NCBI GenBank assembly: GCA_019422105.1
Contig: JAHZDZ010000001.1
Location: 207,751 to 271,750 of the forward strand
Origin: Bacillota bacterium
GTDB taxonomy: Bacteria; Bacillota; Clostridia; Lachnospirales; Anaerotignaceae
Length of the DNA stretch: 64,000 nt
Direction: 5' to 3'
Positions 1 to 6,821 of this stretch are shown here, piece by piece (positions within the stretch are counted from its first letter, which is position 1; each line of letters begins with the position of its first letter). Under the pieces are notes generated by a model. It searched no databases, was not told the origin of the DNA, and worked only from the letters and a program-made list of their open reading frames with translations. Made by a program: the position numbers and the translations under genes.

Positions 1-1315
1 CAACGGAACGGATTCGGCGGTTTCCAAGGTGGTCAATATCGTCCACATTGCCGAAACCGCAATCTAAATGCATAACATAGTTGATAGAAGCCATAATATC
101 TTCTAAGGTGATATGCTTTGGTATCAATTCATGGATGCTCTCCTTGATAGCAGCCTTTACTTCCTCGGCGGTATCAAATTCATCCAGTATATTTTTCAAA
201 ACAGGGTAGTATACATTTTCTCTGATGTTACAGTCCTTTGCTGTAAGACCAAACTCTTCAATAAAGGAATCAATGGCTACTGTCTGATTGCTCAGTATTT
301 TTATTTTTTTATCCTCAAATGCGATATGGACAGAGGCAATACCTGTGTTCTGAATTTCATCGCACAGCGCCAGTGTCAATGTTTGTCCTTCCTCCGCAAT
401 AATTTCTCCGGTCATAGGATCCACAACATTCTCCGCTAAAACAGCACCGTTGATACGGTTTCTGAAGGCCAGCTTCTTGTTGAATTTATAGCGTCCCACC
501 TTTGCAAGGTCATAACGCTTGGGATCGAAAAACATGCCTCTTAAGAGTGTTTCAGAGCTCTCCACCGTAGGGGGCTCGCCCGGACGGAGTTTTTTATAAA
601 TTTCAATCAAGCCCTCCTCATAGGACTTGCTGGCATCCTTTTCAATCGTTGCCAAAATTTTGGGCTCTTCCCCAAAAAGCTCAAGAATTTCAGCATCTGT
701 CCCAATTCCAAGGGCCCTGATCAATACCGTTACGGGAACCTTTCTTGTACGGTCCACACGGACGTAAAACACATCGTTGGAATCGGTTTCATACTCAAGC
801 CAAGCGCCCCTGTTCGGAATGACAGTTGCGGAAAGCAGAGCCTTTCCAACCTTATCAAAATCGGAAGCATAATAGATGCCGGGAGAGCGGACAAGCTGGC
901 TGACTATAACACGCTCCGCTCCGTTTATAATAAATGTTCCGGTCTCCGTCATAATAGGGAAATCGCCCATGAAAATTTCCTGCTCTTTGATCTCATCCAG
1001 TTCCCTGTTGTTGAGTCTTGCCTTTACCTTTAAAGGCGCAGCATACGTGGCGTCTCTTTCCCTGCATTCCTCAATAGAATATTTCGGCTCGGAATCCAGC
1101 ACGAAGTCGGTAAATTCCAAAACAAGGTTGCCGTTAAAGTCCGTAATAGGGGAAATATCCTCAAATACCTCCTTTAACCCTTCCTCCAAAAACCATTTAT
1201 AGCTATCCTTTTGCACTTCAATTAAGTTGGGCATTTCAAGAACTTCATTGATTCTAGAGTAACTTCTTCTCGAAACATCACCCATTTGCACAGAATGTAT
1301 TCTGTTTTTCTTCAT
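1..1315 (-). CDS. rpoB: RNA polymerase beta subunit, N-terminal part (partial)
   Basis: Encodes the first 438 residues of the beta subunit; the rest lies beyond the left edge. Reading from an ATG at 1315 the protein begins MKKNRIHSVQMGD and continues with typical beta protrusion and lobe sequence, including GTFIINGAERVIVSQLVRSP and YYASDFDKVGK; it reaches the DDIDHLGNRRIRSV segment exactly at the window edge. The rifampicin-binding cluster is not included. The start is set by an AAGGGGTGA ribosome binding site just upstream; an ATG four bases earlier is out of frame. It lies downstream of rplL on the same strand but has its own promoter and a long leader. No frameshift was seen. Confidence 0.97.
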   Translation of the reverse strand, partial: MKKNRIHSVQMGDVSRRSYSRINEVLEMPNLIEVQKDSYKWFLEEGLKEVFEDISPITDFNGNLVLEFTDFVLDSEPKYSIEECRERDATYAAPLKVKARLNNRELDEIKEQEIFMGDFPIMTETGTFIINGAERVIVSQLVRSPGIYYASDFDKVGKALLSATVIPNRGAWLEYETDSNDVFYVRVDRTRKVPVTVLIRALGIGTDAEILELFGEEPKILATIEKDASKSYEEGLIEIYKKLRPGEPPTVESSETLLRGMFFDPKRYDLAKVGRYKFNKKLAFRNRINGAVLAENVVDPMTGEIIAEEGQTLTLALCDEIQNTGIASVHIAFEDKKIKILSNQTVAIDSFIEEFGLTAKDCNIRENVYYPVLKNILDEFDTAEEVKAAIKESIHELIPKHITLEDIMASINYVMHLDCGFGNVDDIDHLGNRRIRSV

Positions 1316-1779
1316 GCATGTCACCCCTTGAAAATATTCATAATGCTTTTCAATTAACCTGCGTCTTGCTGATTACGTCCCCTCAATGCAAAACCATGTA
1401 GAAATCTCCAAAAAAATATCAACATATTAAACAAAATCAGGAGCATAAACTTGTCATATATGAAAGAAAAACTCCTTTCAGATTTGACAAATCCTCAATA
1501 ATACGCAAAAAATTTAGAATCGCCTAAACAAACTAAGACCTTTGTCTAAATTACCTTTGATCAGTAACTTAAAACAAAAGCCACTTTGATTTAAGAAATT
1601 CTAATTTAATCTGAGCATTATTCTTCATTAAGACGAACGCCTCTCGTATAAAATTACTAATTAGTGAGAAAAATGAGATAAAATTTAAAAAATATCACTA
1701 AACTTTTTGTTGAAATATCCTTATTCTTATGCTATAATAATTTTATCTCTGGAGGATATTTTGTCCTTAGCTGATATAA
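1316..1779 (-). other. Long 5' leader of rpoB
   Basis: From the predicted transcription start near 1779 the rpoB mRNA would carry about 460 nt before the ATG at 1315. The stretch is very AT-rich (runs of A and T, no clear intrinsic terminator) and no convincing reading frame on the minus strand was found. It could hold a regulatory structure, but none was recognised by eye. Confidence 0.5.
1710..1738 (+). promoter_or_regulatory. Plus-strand promoter antisense to the rpoB leader
   Basis: TTGAAA (1710-1715), a 17-bp spacer and a perfect TATAAT (1733-1738) face away from rpoB. Transcription would run rightwards across the rpoB promoter towards the end of rplL. It may drive a short antisense RNA or the small open frame at 1761-1889. 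Confidence 0.45.
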
Positions 1780-1889
1780 TTCAAAATAATATCACAAGTG
1801 GGCCTGTCTGTCAAGCCTTTTTTTTGTACGCTTTTCTAAATCCCTCGCAGATCCGCCTTTTACTGCTAAAAATTGCCTGCATAATTTGA
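1761..1889 (+). CDS. Possible 42-residue small protein
   Basis: Downstream of the promoter at 1710-1738 there is a GGAGG at 1751-1755 and, five bases later, a TTG that opens a 42-codon frame (MSLADIIQNNITSG...LLLLKIACII) with a hydrophobic C-terminus. Promoter, ribosome binding site and start are well spaced, but the frame overlaps the rpoB promoter on the other strand and no family was recognised. It may be chance. Confidence 0.18.
   Translation: MSLADIIQNNITSGPVCQAFFLYAFLNPSQIRLLLLKIACII
1786..1814 (-). promoter_or_regulatory. Sigma-A promoter of rpoB
   Basis: On the minus strand TTGACA (1809-1814) and TATTAT (1786-1791) are separated by exactly 17 bp. It lies between the rplL terminator and rpoB, so rpoB (and probably rpoC beyond the edge) can be transcribed independently of the ribosomal protein genes. 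Confidence 0.75.
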
Positions 1890-1948
1890 TATGTAATATA
1901 CTATCCAATATATGGTACTTTTAATCACTTCCGCTTATTTTATGACAC

Positions 1949-1988
1949 AAAAAAGCCTAATGACAAAAATCATTAGGCCATTTTTTTT
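1949..1988 (-). terminator. Intrinsic terminator after rplL
   Basis: Perfect 9-bp stem GCCTAATGA/TCATTAGGC with a 6-nt loop (1955-1978), followed on the minus strand by a T run. A T run also flanks the other side, so it could act in both directions. It starts 10 bases past the rplL stop codon. Confidence 0.9.
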
Positions 1989-1996
1989 GCATTTGA

Positions 1997-2371
1997 TTAC
2001 TTAAGTGTGATTTTAGCGCCAACTTCTTCAAGTTTAGCCTTGATAGCGTCAGCATCTTCTTTGGAAGCACCTTCCTTGATAACCTTAGGAGCGCCGTCTA
2101 CAACTTCTTTTGCTTCCTTCAGACCAAGACCTGTTACTTCTCTTACTACTTTGATAACTTTGATCTTCTCAGAACCAACTTCTGTCAGCTCTACGTCGAA
2201 TTCTGTTTTTTCCTCAACTGCTGCGCCTGCTGCAGGACCAGCAACTACTGCAACACCTGCTGCTGCGGATACGCCGAATTCTTCCTCTGCTGCTTTTACT
2301 AAATCGTTCAGCTCGATCACTGTAAGCTCTTTTACAGCTGCGATGATTTCTTCAATTGATAATTTTGCCAT
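1997..2371 (-). CDS. rplL: 50S ribosomal protein L7/L12
   Basis: Stalk protein of the large subunit that recruits translation factors. The 124-residue product begins MAKLSIEEIIAAVKEL (dimerisation domain), has an Ala-rich hinge (residues about 36-55) and the conserved C-terminal factor-binding domain with LTEVGSEKIKVIKVVREVTG and LKEAKEVVDGAPK. The ATG at 2371 is chosen because GGAGGTGCTTACC lies directly before it; a GTG nine bases upstream sits inside the ribosome binding site. It follows rplJ by 85 nt and is closed by a strong terminator. Confidence 0.98.
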   Translation of the reverse strand: MAKLSIEEIIAAVKELTVIELNDLVKAAEEEFGVSAAAGVAVVAGPAAGAAVEEKTEFDVELTEVGSEKIKVIKVVREVTGLGLKEAKEVVDGAPKVIKEGASKEDADAIKAKLEEVGAKITLK

Positions 2372-2456
2372 GGTAAGCACCTCCGAATATATTTGTTATT
2401 GTATAGTATCGTTTTACCTTTTAACCTCTATGGCGTAAAGCCAAATTGCGCATTCC

Positions 2457-2960
2457 TTATTCTGCAGAAGCAGTCTCAGGCTCCTTGTCAGCAATTGCCT
2501 GAATAACTCTTGCAAAGGAAGACATTGGGGATTTGAAGCTTCCAAGAAGCTTGGAGAGAAGTACCTCTCTGGATGGAATATCAGCGATAACCTTCATTCC
2601 TTCCGCGTCATAAACAACATCCTCAACAACGCCGGCTTTGAATTCCAAAGCCTTTAAATCCTTAGCTGCTGTATTTAAAATGCTTGCAGCGGTGGTTGCG
2701 TCCTCATAGCTGAATGCAACGGCGCTTGGTCCTTCCAGAAACTGGCTGAGACCCTCAAATTTTGTGTCCTTGATTGCAAAGTTTACCATTGTATTCTTGT
2801 AAACCTTATAATCAACGCCCGCTTCTCTCAGTTTCTTTCTCAAAACTGTGTCCTGTTCTACAGTTAATCCTCTGGAATCAACTAACACAACGGAAGCAGC
2901 CTTCTCAAGCTTTTCTTTTATCTCATTTACAACAACTTGCTTTTTCTCGATTTTTGCCAT
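2457..2960 (-). CDS. rplJ: 50S ribosomal protein L10
   Basis: L10 anchors the L7/L12 dimers to the ribosome stalk base. The 167-residue product begins MAKIEKKQVVVNEIKEKL and has the SRGLTVEQDTVLRKKLREAG and NTMVNFAIKDT stretches of the family. It starts at an ATG preceded by GAGGTGTAACACAG. Its 151-nt leader matches the L10 leader family, so its synthesis is expected to be repressed by the L10-L12 complex. It is cotranscribed with rplL. Confidence 0.98.
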   Translation of the reverse strand: MAKIEKKQVVVNEIKEKLEKAASVVLVDSRGLTVEQDTVLRKKLREAGVDYKVYKNTMVNFAIKDTKFEGLSQFLEGPSAVAFSYEDATTAASILNTAAKDLKALEFKAGVVEDVVYDAEGMKVIADIPSREVLLSKLLGSFKSPMSSFARVIQAIADKEPETASAE

Positions 2961-3111
2961 CTGTGTTACACCTCCTTATGTGACTTACTAAAAAAATAAA
3001 GCCTTTTTGTCCATAGACAAAGAGGCTTATCATTCACAATCAAGTCCTCGGCAGGTAAGTAAACTTTTACGCGATATCCGCACCCGCTGTCTACGGCAAT
3101 ATTCAAATAAC
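2961..3111 (-). ncRNA. Ribosomal protein L10 leader
   Basis: The minus-strand RNA upstream of rplJ has the signature segments of the L10 leader: GCCGTAGACAGCGGGTGC near its 5' end (about 3078-3095) and CTTACCTGCCGAGG (about 3046-3059), which can pair through ACAGCGGGT/ACCTGC-type helices. It ends with an attenuator hairpin and the rplJ ribosome binding site. In this family excess L10(L12)4 binds the leader and shuts off rplJL. Confidence 0.88.
2990..3026 (-). terminator. Attenuator inside the L10 leader
   Basis: Stem of GCCTCTTTGTC against GACAAAAAGGC with a 4-nt loop (3001-3026), followed on the minus strand by TTTATTTTTTTA. The position between the leader core and the rplJ ribosome binding site fits a regulated intrinsic terminator. 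Confidence 0.8.
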
Positions 3112-3117
3112 TACATA

Positions 3118-3146
3118 ATAATATAACATCTGAAACAGAATGTCAA
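3118..3146 (-). promoter_or_regulatory. Sigma-A promoter of rplJ-rplL
   Basis: TTGACA (3141-3146), 17-bp spacer, TATTAT (3118-3123) on the minus strand. The predicted start near 3111 coincides with the 5' end of the L10 leader, so rplJL is a transcription unit separate from rplK-rplA. Confidence 0.8.
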
Positions 3147-3229
3147 CTATATTTTTCATCAATCAAAATATTTCTGCCGGCAGCCAATGACATAAGAAAA
3201 ACATTGAAGCAAAGAAAGCTTGATTTTAC

Positions 3230-3425
3230 AAGCCCAGACTGTCAATAAACCTGTTCCTGGGTCGCGGAGAGGTTCGGAGTGCACGAAAGAGCTTTCCGAA
3301 TGGAATCCGCAAGACGGGCTTTGCCTGTTTGAGGAAAAGCCTTGTTTCAAGGGTTTGACAGAAGCCAAACCCAGCACGAAGAAACAGGACTTTATACCTC
3401 AATACAACATTGTTTTGATTCTTAA
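3230..3425. repeat. Dispersed repeat family A, copy 1
   Basis: Intergenic DNA between rplA and the L10 promoter. In order it contains GACTGTCAATAAACCT, GGGCTTTGCCTGTTTGAGG, AAGGGTTTGACAGAAG and AAACAGGACTTTATACCTC. The same four blocks, diverged, occur in the same order and at similar spacing at 63350-63560. No convincing reading frame is shared, so it looks like a non-coding mobile or degenerate repeat. Function unknown. Confidence 0.6.
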
Positions 3426-3487
3426 GTCAAGCCGCTTAGGGCCGTTGTGATTATCAGTCTTTTTTAAGCAATCAGGCTCAAAGGGAT

Positions 3488-4183
3488 TTACTCACCGATT
3501 TTAGCCGTATTGATTTTAATGCCGGGGCCCATAGTTGTGGAAATGACAACGCTCTTTAAGTATTGTCCTTTCGCAGCCGCCGGTTTTGCTTTTATAACTG
3601 CACTCATCAGAGTCTGGAAGTTTTCAGCCAATTTTTCTGCGCCGAAGGAAACCTTTCCAACCGGAACATGAATAATATTGGTCTTGTCAAGACGATACTC
3701 AATTTTACCTGCCTTGATATCCTTGATTGCCTTTGTAACGTCCATCGTTACAGTGCCTGCTTTTGGATTGGGCATTAAGCCTTTTGGTCCAAGTACACGT
3801 CCCAAACGTCCAACAACACCCATCATGTCGGGAGTTGCTACCGCAACGTCGAATCCAAACCAGTTTTCACCCTGGATTTTCGGAATCAGGTCTTCTGCTC
3901 CAACAAAATCTGCTCCTGCTGCCAAAGCTTCCTCAGCCTTTTCACCTTTTGCAAAAACTAAAACACGAACTGTTTTACCAGTACCATGTGGAAGAACTAC
4001 TGCACCACGCACCTGCTGATCAGCATGTCTGCTGTCTACACCCAAACGAATATGCGCCTCTACTGTCTCGTCAAATTTCGCAACGGAAGTTTGTCCGACC
4101 AGCTCGATAGCGTCCTTTGTATCATAAAGCATTGCAGAATCTACAAGCTTCGCTTTTTCAATATATTTCTTTCCTCTTTTCAC
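3488..4183 (-). CDS. rplA: 50S ribosomal protein L1
   Basis: L1 stalk protein of the large subunit and usual translational autoregulator of the L11 operon. The 231-residue product begins MKRGKKYIEKAKLVD and contains the L1 signatures HGTGKTVRVLVFAKG and LGPKGLMPNPKAGTV. The start is a GTG at 4183, preceded by GGAGG with 9-nt spacing. It follows rplK, and both genes are preceded by the same 30-nt RNA motif, which suggests feedback by L1. Confidence 0.98.
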   Translation of the reverse strand: MKRGKKYIEKAKLVDSAMLYDTKDAIELVGQTSVAKFDETVEAHIRLGVDSRHADQQVRGAVVLPHGTGKTVRVLVFAKGEKAEEALAAGADFVGAEDLIPKIQGENWFGFDVAVATPDMMGVVGRLGRVLGPKGLMPNPKAGTVTMDVTKAIKDIKAGKIEYRLDKTNIIHVPVGKVSFGAEKLAENFQTLMSAVIKAKPAAAKGQYLKSVVISTTMGPGIKINTAKIGE

Positions 4184-4200
4184 TTTCGTGACCTCCTTAT

Positions 4201-4230
4201 GTGGTAATATCGGGAGATTTTCCCTCCCAC
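4201..4230 (-). promoter_or_regulatory. Candidate L1 feedback site upstream of rplA
   Basis: The minus-strand RNA reads GTGGGAGGGAAAATC... through ...ATATTACCAC over 30 nt: outer GTGG/CCAC and inner GGGA(G)/(C)TCCC helices with an asymmetric internal loop. A 30-nt sequence identical at 24 positions lies before rplK. It sits just upstream of the GGAGG of rplA. The idea that it is the mRNA target of protein L1 is inference from position and shape. Confidence 0.5.
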
Positions 4231-4260
4231 TTGCCTAGACAGTTATGAAACAGTCATCTA

Positions 4261-4686
4261 TTACTCTTCTACTACAATACCCATGCTTCTTGCTGTTCCG
4301 CATATCATGCTGTATGCAGTCTCAACGGTAGCAGCATTCAGATCCGGCATTTTTGTCTCAGCAATTTTCATAACCTCAGCCTTGGAAATCTTTGCTACTT
4401 TTGTTTTGTTCGGAACACCGGAGCCGGATTCAATTTTGCAGGCTTTTTTGAGCAAAACCGCTGCCGGCGGAGTCTTTGTGATGAAGCTGAAGCTTCTGTC
4501 AGCATAAACAGTGATTACAACAGGGATGATAAGACCTGCCTGCTGTGCTGTTTTTTCATTGAACTCTTTACAAAAGCCCATAATGTTCACACCGTGCTGT
4601 CCAAGAGCCGGACCTACCGGTGGAGCCGGTGTAGCCTTTCCTGCTGGAATCTGTAATTTGATATATCCTGTTACTTTCTTTGCCAT
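4261..4686 (-). CDS. rplK: 50S ribosomal protein L11
   Basis: L11 forms part of the GTPase-associated centre of the large subunit. The 141-residue product begins MAKKVTGYIKLQIPAGKA and has the N-terminal PPVGPALGQHGVNIMGFCKEF motif and a C-terminal RNA-binding domain ending GTARSMGIVVEE. Start ATG has GGAGGTGCCATA in front. It lies between nusG (88 nt upstream) and rplA (77 nt downstream). Confidence 0.98.
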   Translation of the reverse strand: MAKKVTGYIKLQIPAGKATPAPPVGPALGQHGVNIMGFCKEFNEKTAQQAGLIIPVVITVYADRSFSFITKTPPAAVLLKKACKIESGSGVPNKTKVAKISKAEVMKIAETKMPDLNAATVETAYSMICGTARSMGIVVEE

Positions 4687-4706
4687 TATGGCACCTCCTA
4701 ATAAAT

Positions 4707-4736
4707 GTGGTAATTAACGGGGAATTTCCCTCCCAC
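4707..4736 (-). promoter_or_regulatory. Candidate L1 feedback site upstream of rplK
   Basis: Second copy of the 30-nt motif: GTGGGAGGGAAATTC... ending ...TAATTACCAC on the minus strand, with the same outer GTGG/CCAC pairing and inner GGGA/TCCC pairing as the copy before rplA. Located in the nusG-rplK spacer, 20 nt before the rplK start. Confidence 0.5.
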
Positions 4737-4774
4737 GCGTGCGTAAGCACACTTAAAAAAAACGAATTTAAGCC

Positions 4775-5329
4775 TTAAACCTTTTCAATCTGCGTATAGT
4801 CAAGCTCGACAGGTGTTTCCCTTCCGAAAATGGAAAGGTTAACAATGACGGTTTTCTTGTTGGCGTTGATTTCCTTAATCTGGCCTACCGAATCAATGAA
4901 AGGACCGCTTGCAACCTTAATCGCGTCTCCAACCTCAAAATCAAAGCTTTGTACATAGCTTTCGATACCCATGGTACGGACTTCCTCATCCGTCAAAGGC
5001 ACCGGTTTTGAACCTGGCCCTACGAAGCTTGTAACACCCCTTGTATTTCTGACAACATACCAGGTGTCGTCATTCATAAACATTTTAAGCAATACATAGC
5101 CCGGAAATACCTTGCGCTGAACCGTCTTTTTTTGTCCGTTTTTGATTTCAACAACGTCCTGAACAGGAACACTCACCTCGTGAATCTGGTCCTGCATTCC
5201 CCTGTTTTCCACCAATTTCTCTATATTGGCCTTTACCTTGTTTTCATAGCCGCTGTAGGTATGGACAACATACCATCTGGATTCCTGCGACAGGTCTCTC
5301 TCCTCCGGATTCCTGTTTTCTTCAGACAT
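4775..5329 (-). CDS. nusG: Transcription antitermination/pausing factor NusG
   Basis: NusG binds the RNA polymerase clamp and modulates pausing and termination. The 184-residue protein has a short acidic N-terminus, then the NGN domain starting SRWYVVHTYSGYENKVK, and a C-terminal KOW domain with VGDAIKVASGPFIDSVGQIK. Start ATG at 5329 is preceded by AAAAGGAT. It lies between secE and rplK, the usual order in Firmicutes. Confidence 0.98.
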   Translation of the reverse strand: MSEENRNPEERDLSQESRWYVVHTYSGYENKVKANIEKLVENRGMQDQIHEVSVPVQDVVEIKNGQKKTVQRKVFPGYVLLKMFMNDDTWYVVRNTRGVTSFVGPGSKPVPLTDEEVRTMGIESYVQSFDFEVGDAIKVASGPFIDSVGQIKEINANKKTVIVNLSIFGRETPVELDYTQIEKV

Positions 5330-5356
5330 ACTACCATCCTTTTTATTTTACTATTA

Positions 5357-5629
5357 TTATCCCAGCAGACTCAGCAGGAAATCATACCCTACTGTATAGA
5401 CCGTATCCATACAGGTAATGATGACACCCATAAGCAAGGATGTAACGATGACAGTAACTGTTTTTTTGCCTAATTCACTGCGTTTGGGCCAGATAATTTT
5501 TTGAAATTCAGCTTTGTAGTCCTTCAATGTTTCGGAAAAACCCGGTTTCTCGTTTTTCCTGCTCTTTTTGGAACTTTGTTTGGATTCGTTTTTTTCACTT
5601 GGGTTTGTGGTGTTTTTTTCTTCCATCAT
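5357..5629 (-). CDS. secE: Preprotein translocase subunit SecE
   Basis: Small membrane subunit that stabilises SecY in the Sec translocon. The 90-residue protein has a long charged Ser/Lys/Glu-rich N-terminus, the conserved amphipathic segment around YKAEFQKIIWPKRSELGKKT and one C-terminal membrane helix (about residues 62-84). Two adjacent ATG codons (5629, 5626) follow GGGAG; the second has the better spacing. It is between rpmG and nusG. Confidence 0.93.
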   Translation of the reverse strand: MMEEKNTTNPSEKNESKQSSKKSRKNEKPGFSETLKDYKAEFQKIIWPKRSELGKKTVTVIVTSLLMGVIITCMDTVYTVGYDFLLSLLG

Positions 5630-5658
5630 TTCACTCCCTTATTCAGGTAAAGTACACA

Positions 5659-5808
5659 CTATTTTGTTTCCTTGTGGAGTGTGTGTTTTCCACAGAACTT
5701 ACAGTACTTCTTGAATTCCATCCTGTCAGGATGATTCTTCTTTTCCTTTGTTGTGTTGTAGTTTCTTTGCTTACATTCTGTGCAAGCTAAGGTAATTTTG
5801 GTTCTCAA
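5659..5808 (-). CDS. rpmG: 50S ribosomal protein L33
   Basis: A 49-residue zinc-ribbon ribosomal protein: RTKITLACTECKQRNY, then KYCKFCGKHTLHKETK. Both CxxC pairs of the zinc-binding form (CTEC, CKFC) are present. The start is taken as TTG at 5808, with GGAGG 8 nt upstream; a GTG three bases earlier would add one residue. First gene of the rpmG-secE-nusG run, 29 nt before secE. Confidence 0.93.
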   Translation of the reverse strand: MRTKITLACTECKQRNYNTTKEKKNHPDRMEFKKYCKFCGKHTLHKETK

Positions 5809-5872
5809 CACTTCCACCTCCGCTTAATACATATTTTTGCATAAAAAAAAGACTCTGCGTCTTTCTTCACTC

Positions 5873-5901
5873 AATATAACACAAGTCTTTTTTTTTGTCA
5901 A
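5873..5901 (-). promoter_or_regulatory. Sigma-A promoter of rpmG-secE-nusG
   Basis: TTGACA (5896-5901), 17-bp spacer that includes an A tract, TATATT (5873-5878). A small hairpin with AAGAC/GTCTT and a T run (about 5843-5862) lies in the leader and could be a weak attenuator. Confidence 0.75.
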
Positions 5902-5938
5902 CAAAATTCTTCACAAAAACCTCTGCCATTTCCAGGCT

Positions 5939-6190
5939 TCAGTTTTGTTCTTTCACCTGCTTCAGGGCCTGCGCCAGCTGATCCGGACAGGAGCTCATTT
6001 TGGAGCCGCACCGGATACCTTCAAGCTTTTTGATAACATCCTCCACCTTCATGCCCTCCACCAGGTTTTCAATACCCTTGTGATTGCCGTCACAGCCTCC
6101 TACAAAGGAGACATCCTTTAAAACGCCGCCATCCACATTATAGTGAATCTCCACGGCACAAATTCCTTTTGTCCTATAGTTGTATTCCAT
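5939..6190 (-). CDS. TSCPD domain protein
   Basis: An 83-residue protein with the family hallmarks GGCDGNHKGI in the middle and GIRCGSKMSSCPDQLAQAL near the C-terminus. This domain also occurs at the C-terminus of B12-dependent ribonucleotide reductases, where its Cys residues bind metal; the standalone proteins have no settled function. Start ATG has GGAGG 8 nt upstream. It directly follows the Fur-family gene (16 nt) and is probably cotranscribed with it. Confidence 0.8.
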   Translation of the reverse strand: MEYNYRTKGICAVEIHYNVDGGVLKDVSFVGGCDGNHKGIENLVEGMKVEDVIKKLEGIRCGSKMSSCPDQLAQALKQVKEQN

Positions 6191-6206
6191 TTTTTATACC
6201 TCCATT

Positions 6207-6656
6207 TTATTTATTCTGTTTGTTATTCTTCTCTTCCATATGCCGCCTTTGACCGCACGCCTTACAATAGCCGTAAATCTCCAGATTATGACCAGTCACC
6301 TCAAAGCCCGTTTCCTCCGCAATGCCTCTTTCCAGTGCATTGATAGGGCAACCCGTAAGCTCAATTTTCTTGTTGCAGTCCATGCAGATAAGGTAATGCC
6401 TGTGGACATGGCTGTTTTCTTTGTATTCATACCTGGCGGCGCCGTCTCCGCAAATGGTTTTCGACAGGCAGCGGTTTAACAGCAGGGCATCCAGATTCCG
6501 GTAAACGGTAGTAAGAGCCATACTGGGATAATCAGCCTTTGCTTCTCTCAGTATCTCCTCGGCACTCATCTCTCCCGGTGCCTTCCTGAGTATTTCAATT
6601 ATTTTCAGCCTCTGCCTCGTCATCTTCATTCCGGCAAGGCCGTCCTTTTCATCCAT
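6207..6656 (-). CDS. Fur-family metal-dependent repressor
   Basis: A 149-residue Fur/Zur/PerR-type regulator: winged-helix DNA-binding domain (MTRQRLKIIEILRKAPGEMS...ALTTVYRNLDAL) then the dimerisation domain with the HVHRHYLICMDC metal site and a second CxxC pair (CKACG). Two CxxC pairs indicate the structural zinc site. Divergent from a zinc-type ABC importer with overlapping promoters, so a zinc-sensing (Zur) role is the best inference. PerR or Fur cannot be excluded from sequence alone. Confidence 0.88.
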   Translation of the reverse strand: MDEKDGLAGMKMTRQRLKIIEILRKAPGEMSAEEILREAKADYPSMALTTVYRNLDALLLNRCLSKTICGDGAARYEYKENSHVHRHYLICMDCNKKIELTGCPINALERGIAEETGFEVTGHNLEIYGYCKACGQRRHMEEKNNKQNK

Positions 6657-6728
6657 TTCGCCTTCTCACCTGCCTGTGAACAGTAATACTGTGCTTTCAG
6701 TTTACTATAGAATCAGTTTTACGTCTAT

Positions 6729-6757
6729 ATTGTACTGATAAAAAAATTTATTGACAA
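6729..6757 (-). promoter_or_regulatory. Promoter of the Fur-family regulator
   Basis: Minus strand TTGTCA (6752-6757), 17 bp, TACAAT (6729-6734). Its -35 box overlaps the -35 box of the divergent znu promoter almost completely, so one bound repressor or polymerase can affect both. Confidence 0.7.
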
Positions 6758-6779
6758 TAATAATAATACATAATACAAT
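6751..6779 (+). promoter_or_regulatory. Promoter of the znuACB operon
   Basis: TTGACA (6751-6756), 17-bp spacer made mostly of AAT repeats, TACAAT (6774-6779). The spacer (AATAATAATAAT) resembles the AT-rich core of Fur-type boxes. Confidence 0.75.
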
Positions 6780-6783
6780 CAAA

Positions 6784-6798
6784 TGCAAGTCACTTGCA
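6784..6798 (+). promoter_or_regulatory. Palindrome at the znu transcription start
   Basis: Perfect 7-1-7 inverted repeat TGCAAGTCACTTGCA placed at the predicted start site of the znu transcript. A candidate operator for the adjacent Fur-family repressor or another metal sensor; the assignment is inference. Confidence 0.45.
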
Positions 6799-6821
6799 AC
6801 TTTTTTATAGGAGAATTTTAT

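Noticed and set aside
2007..2438. 143-codon frame on the plus strand opposite rplL.
   Set aside because: Ser/Thr/Ala-rich shadow of a confidently identified ribosomal protein gene.
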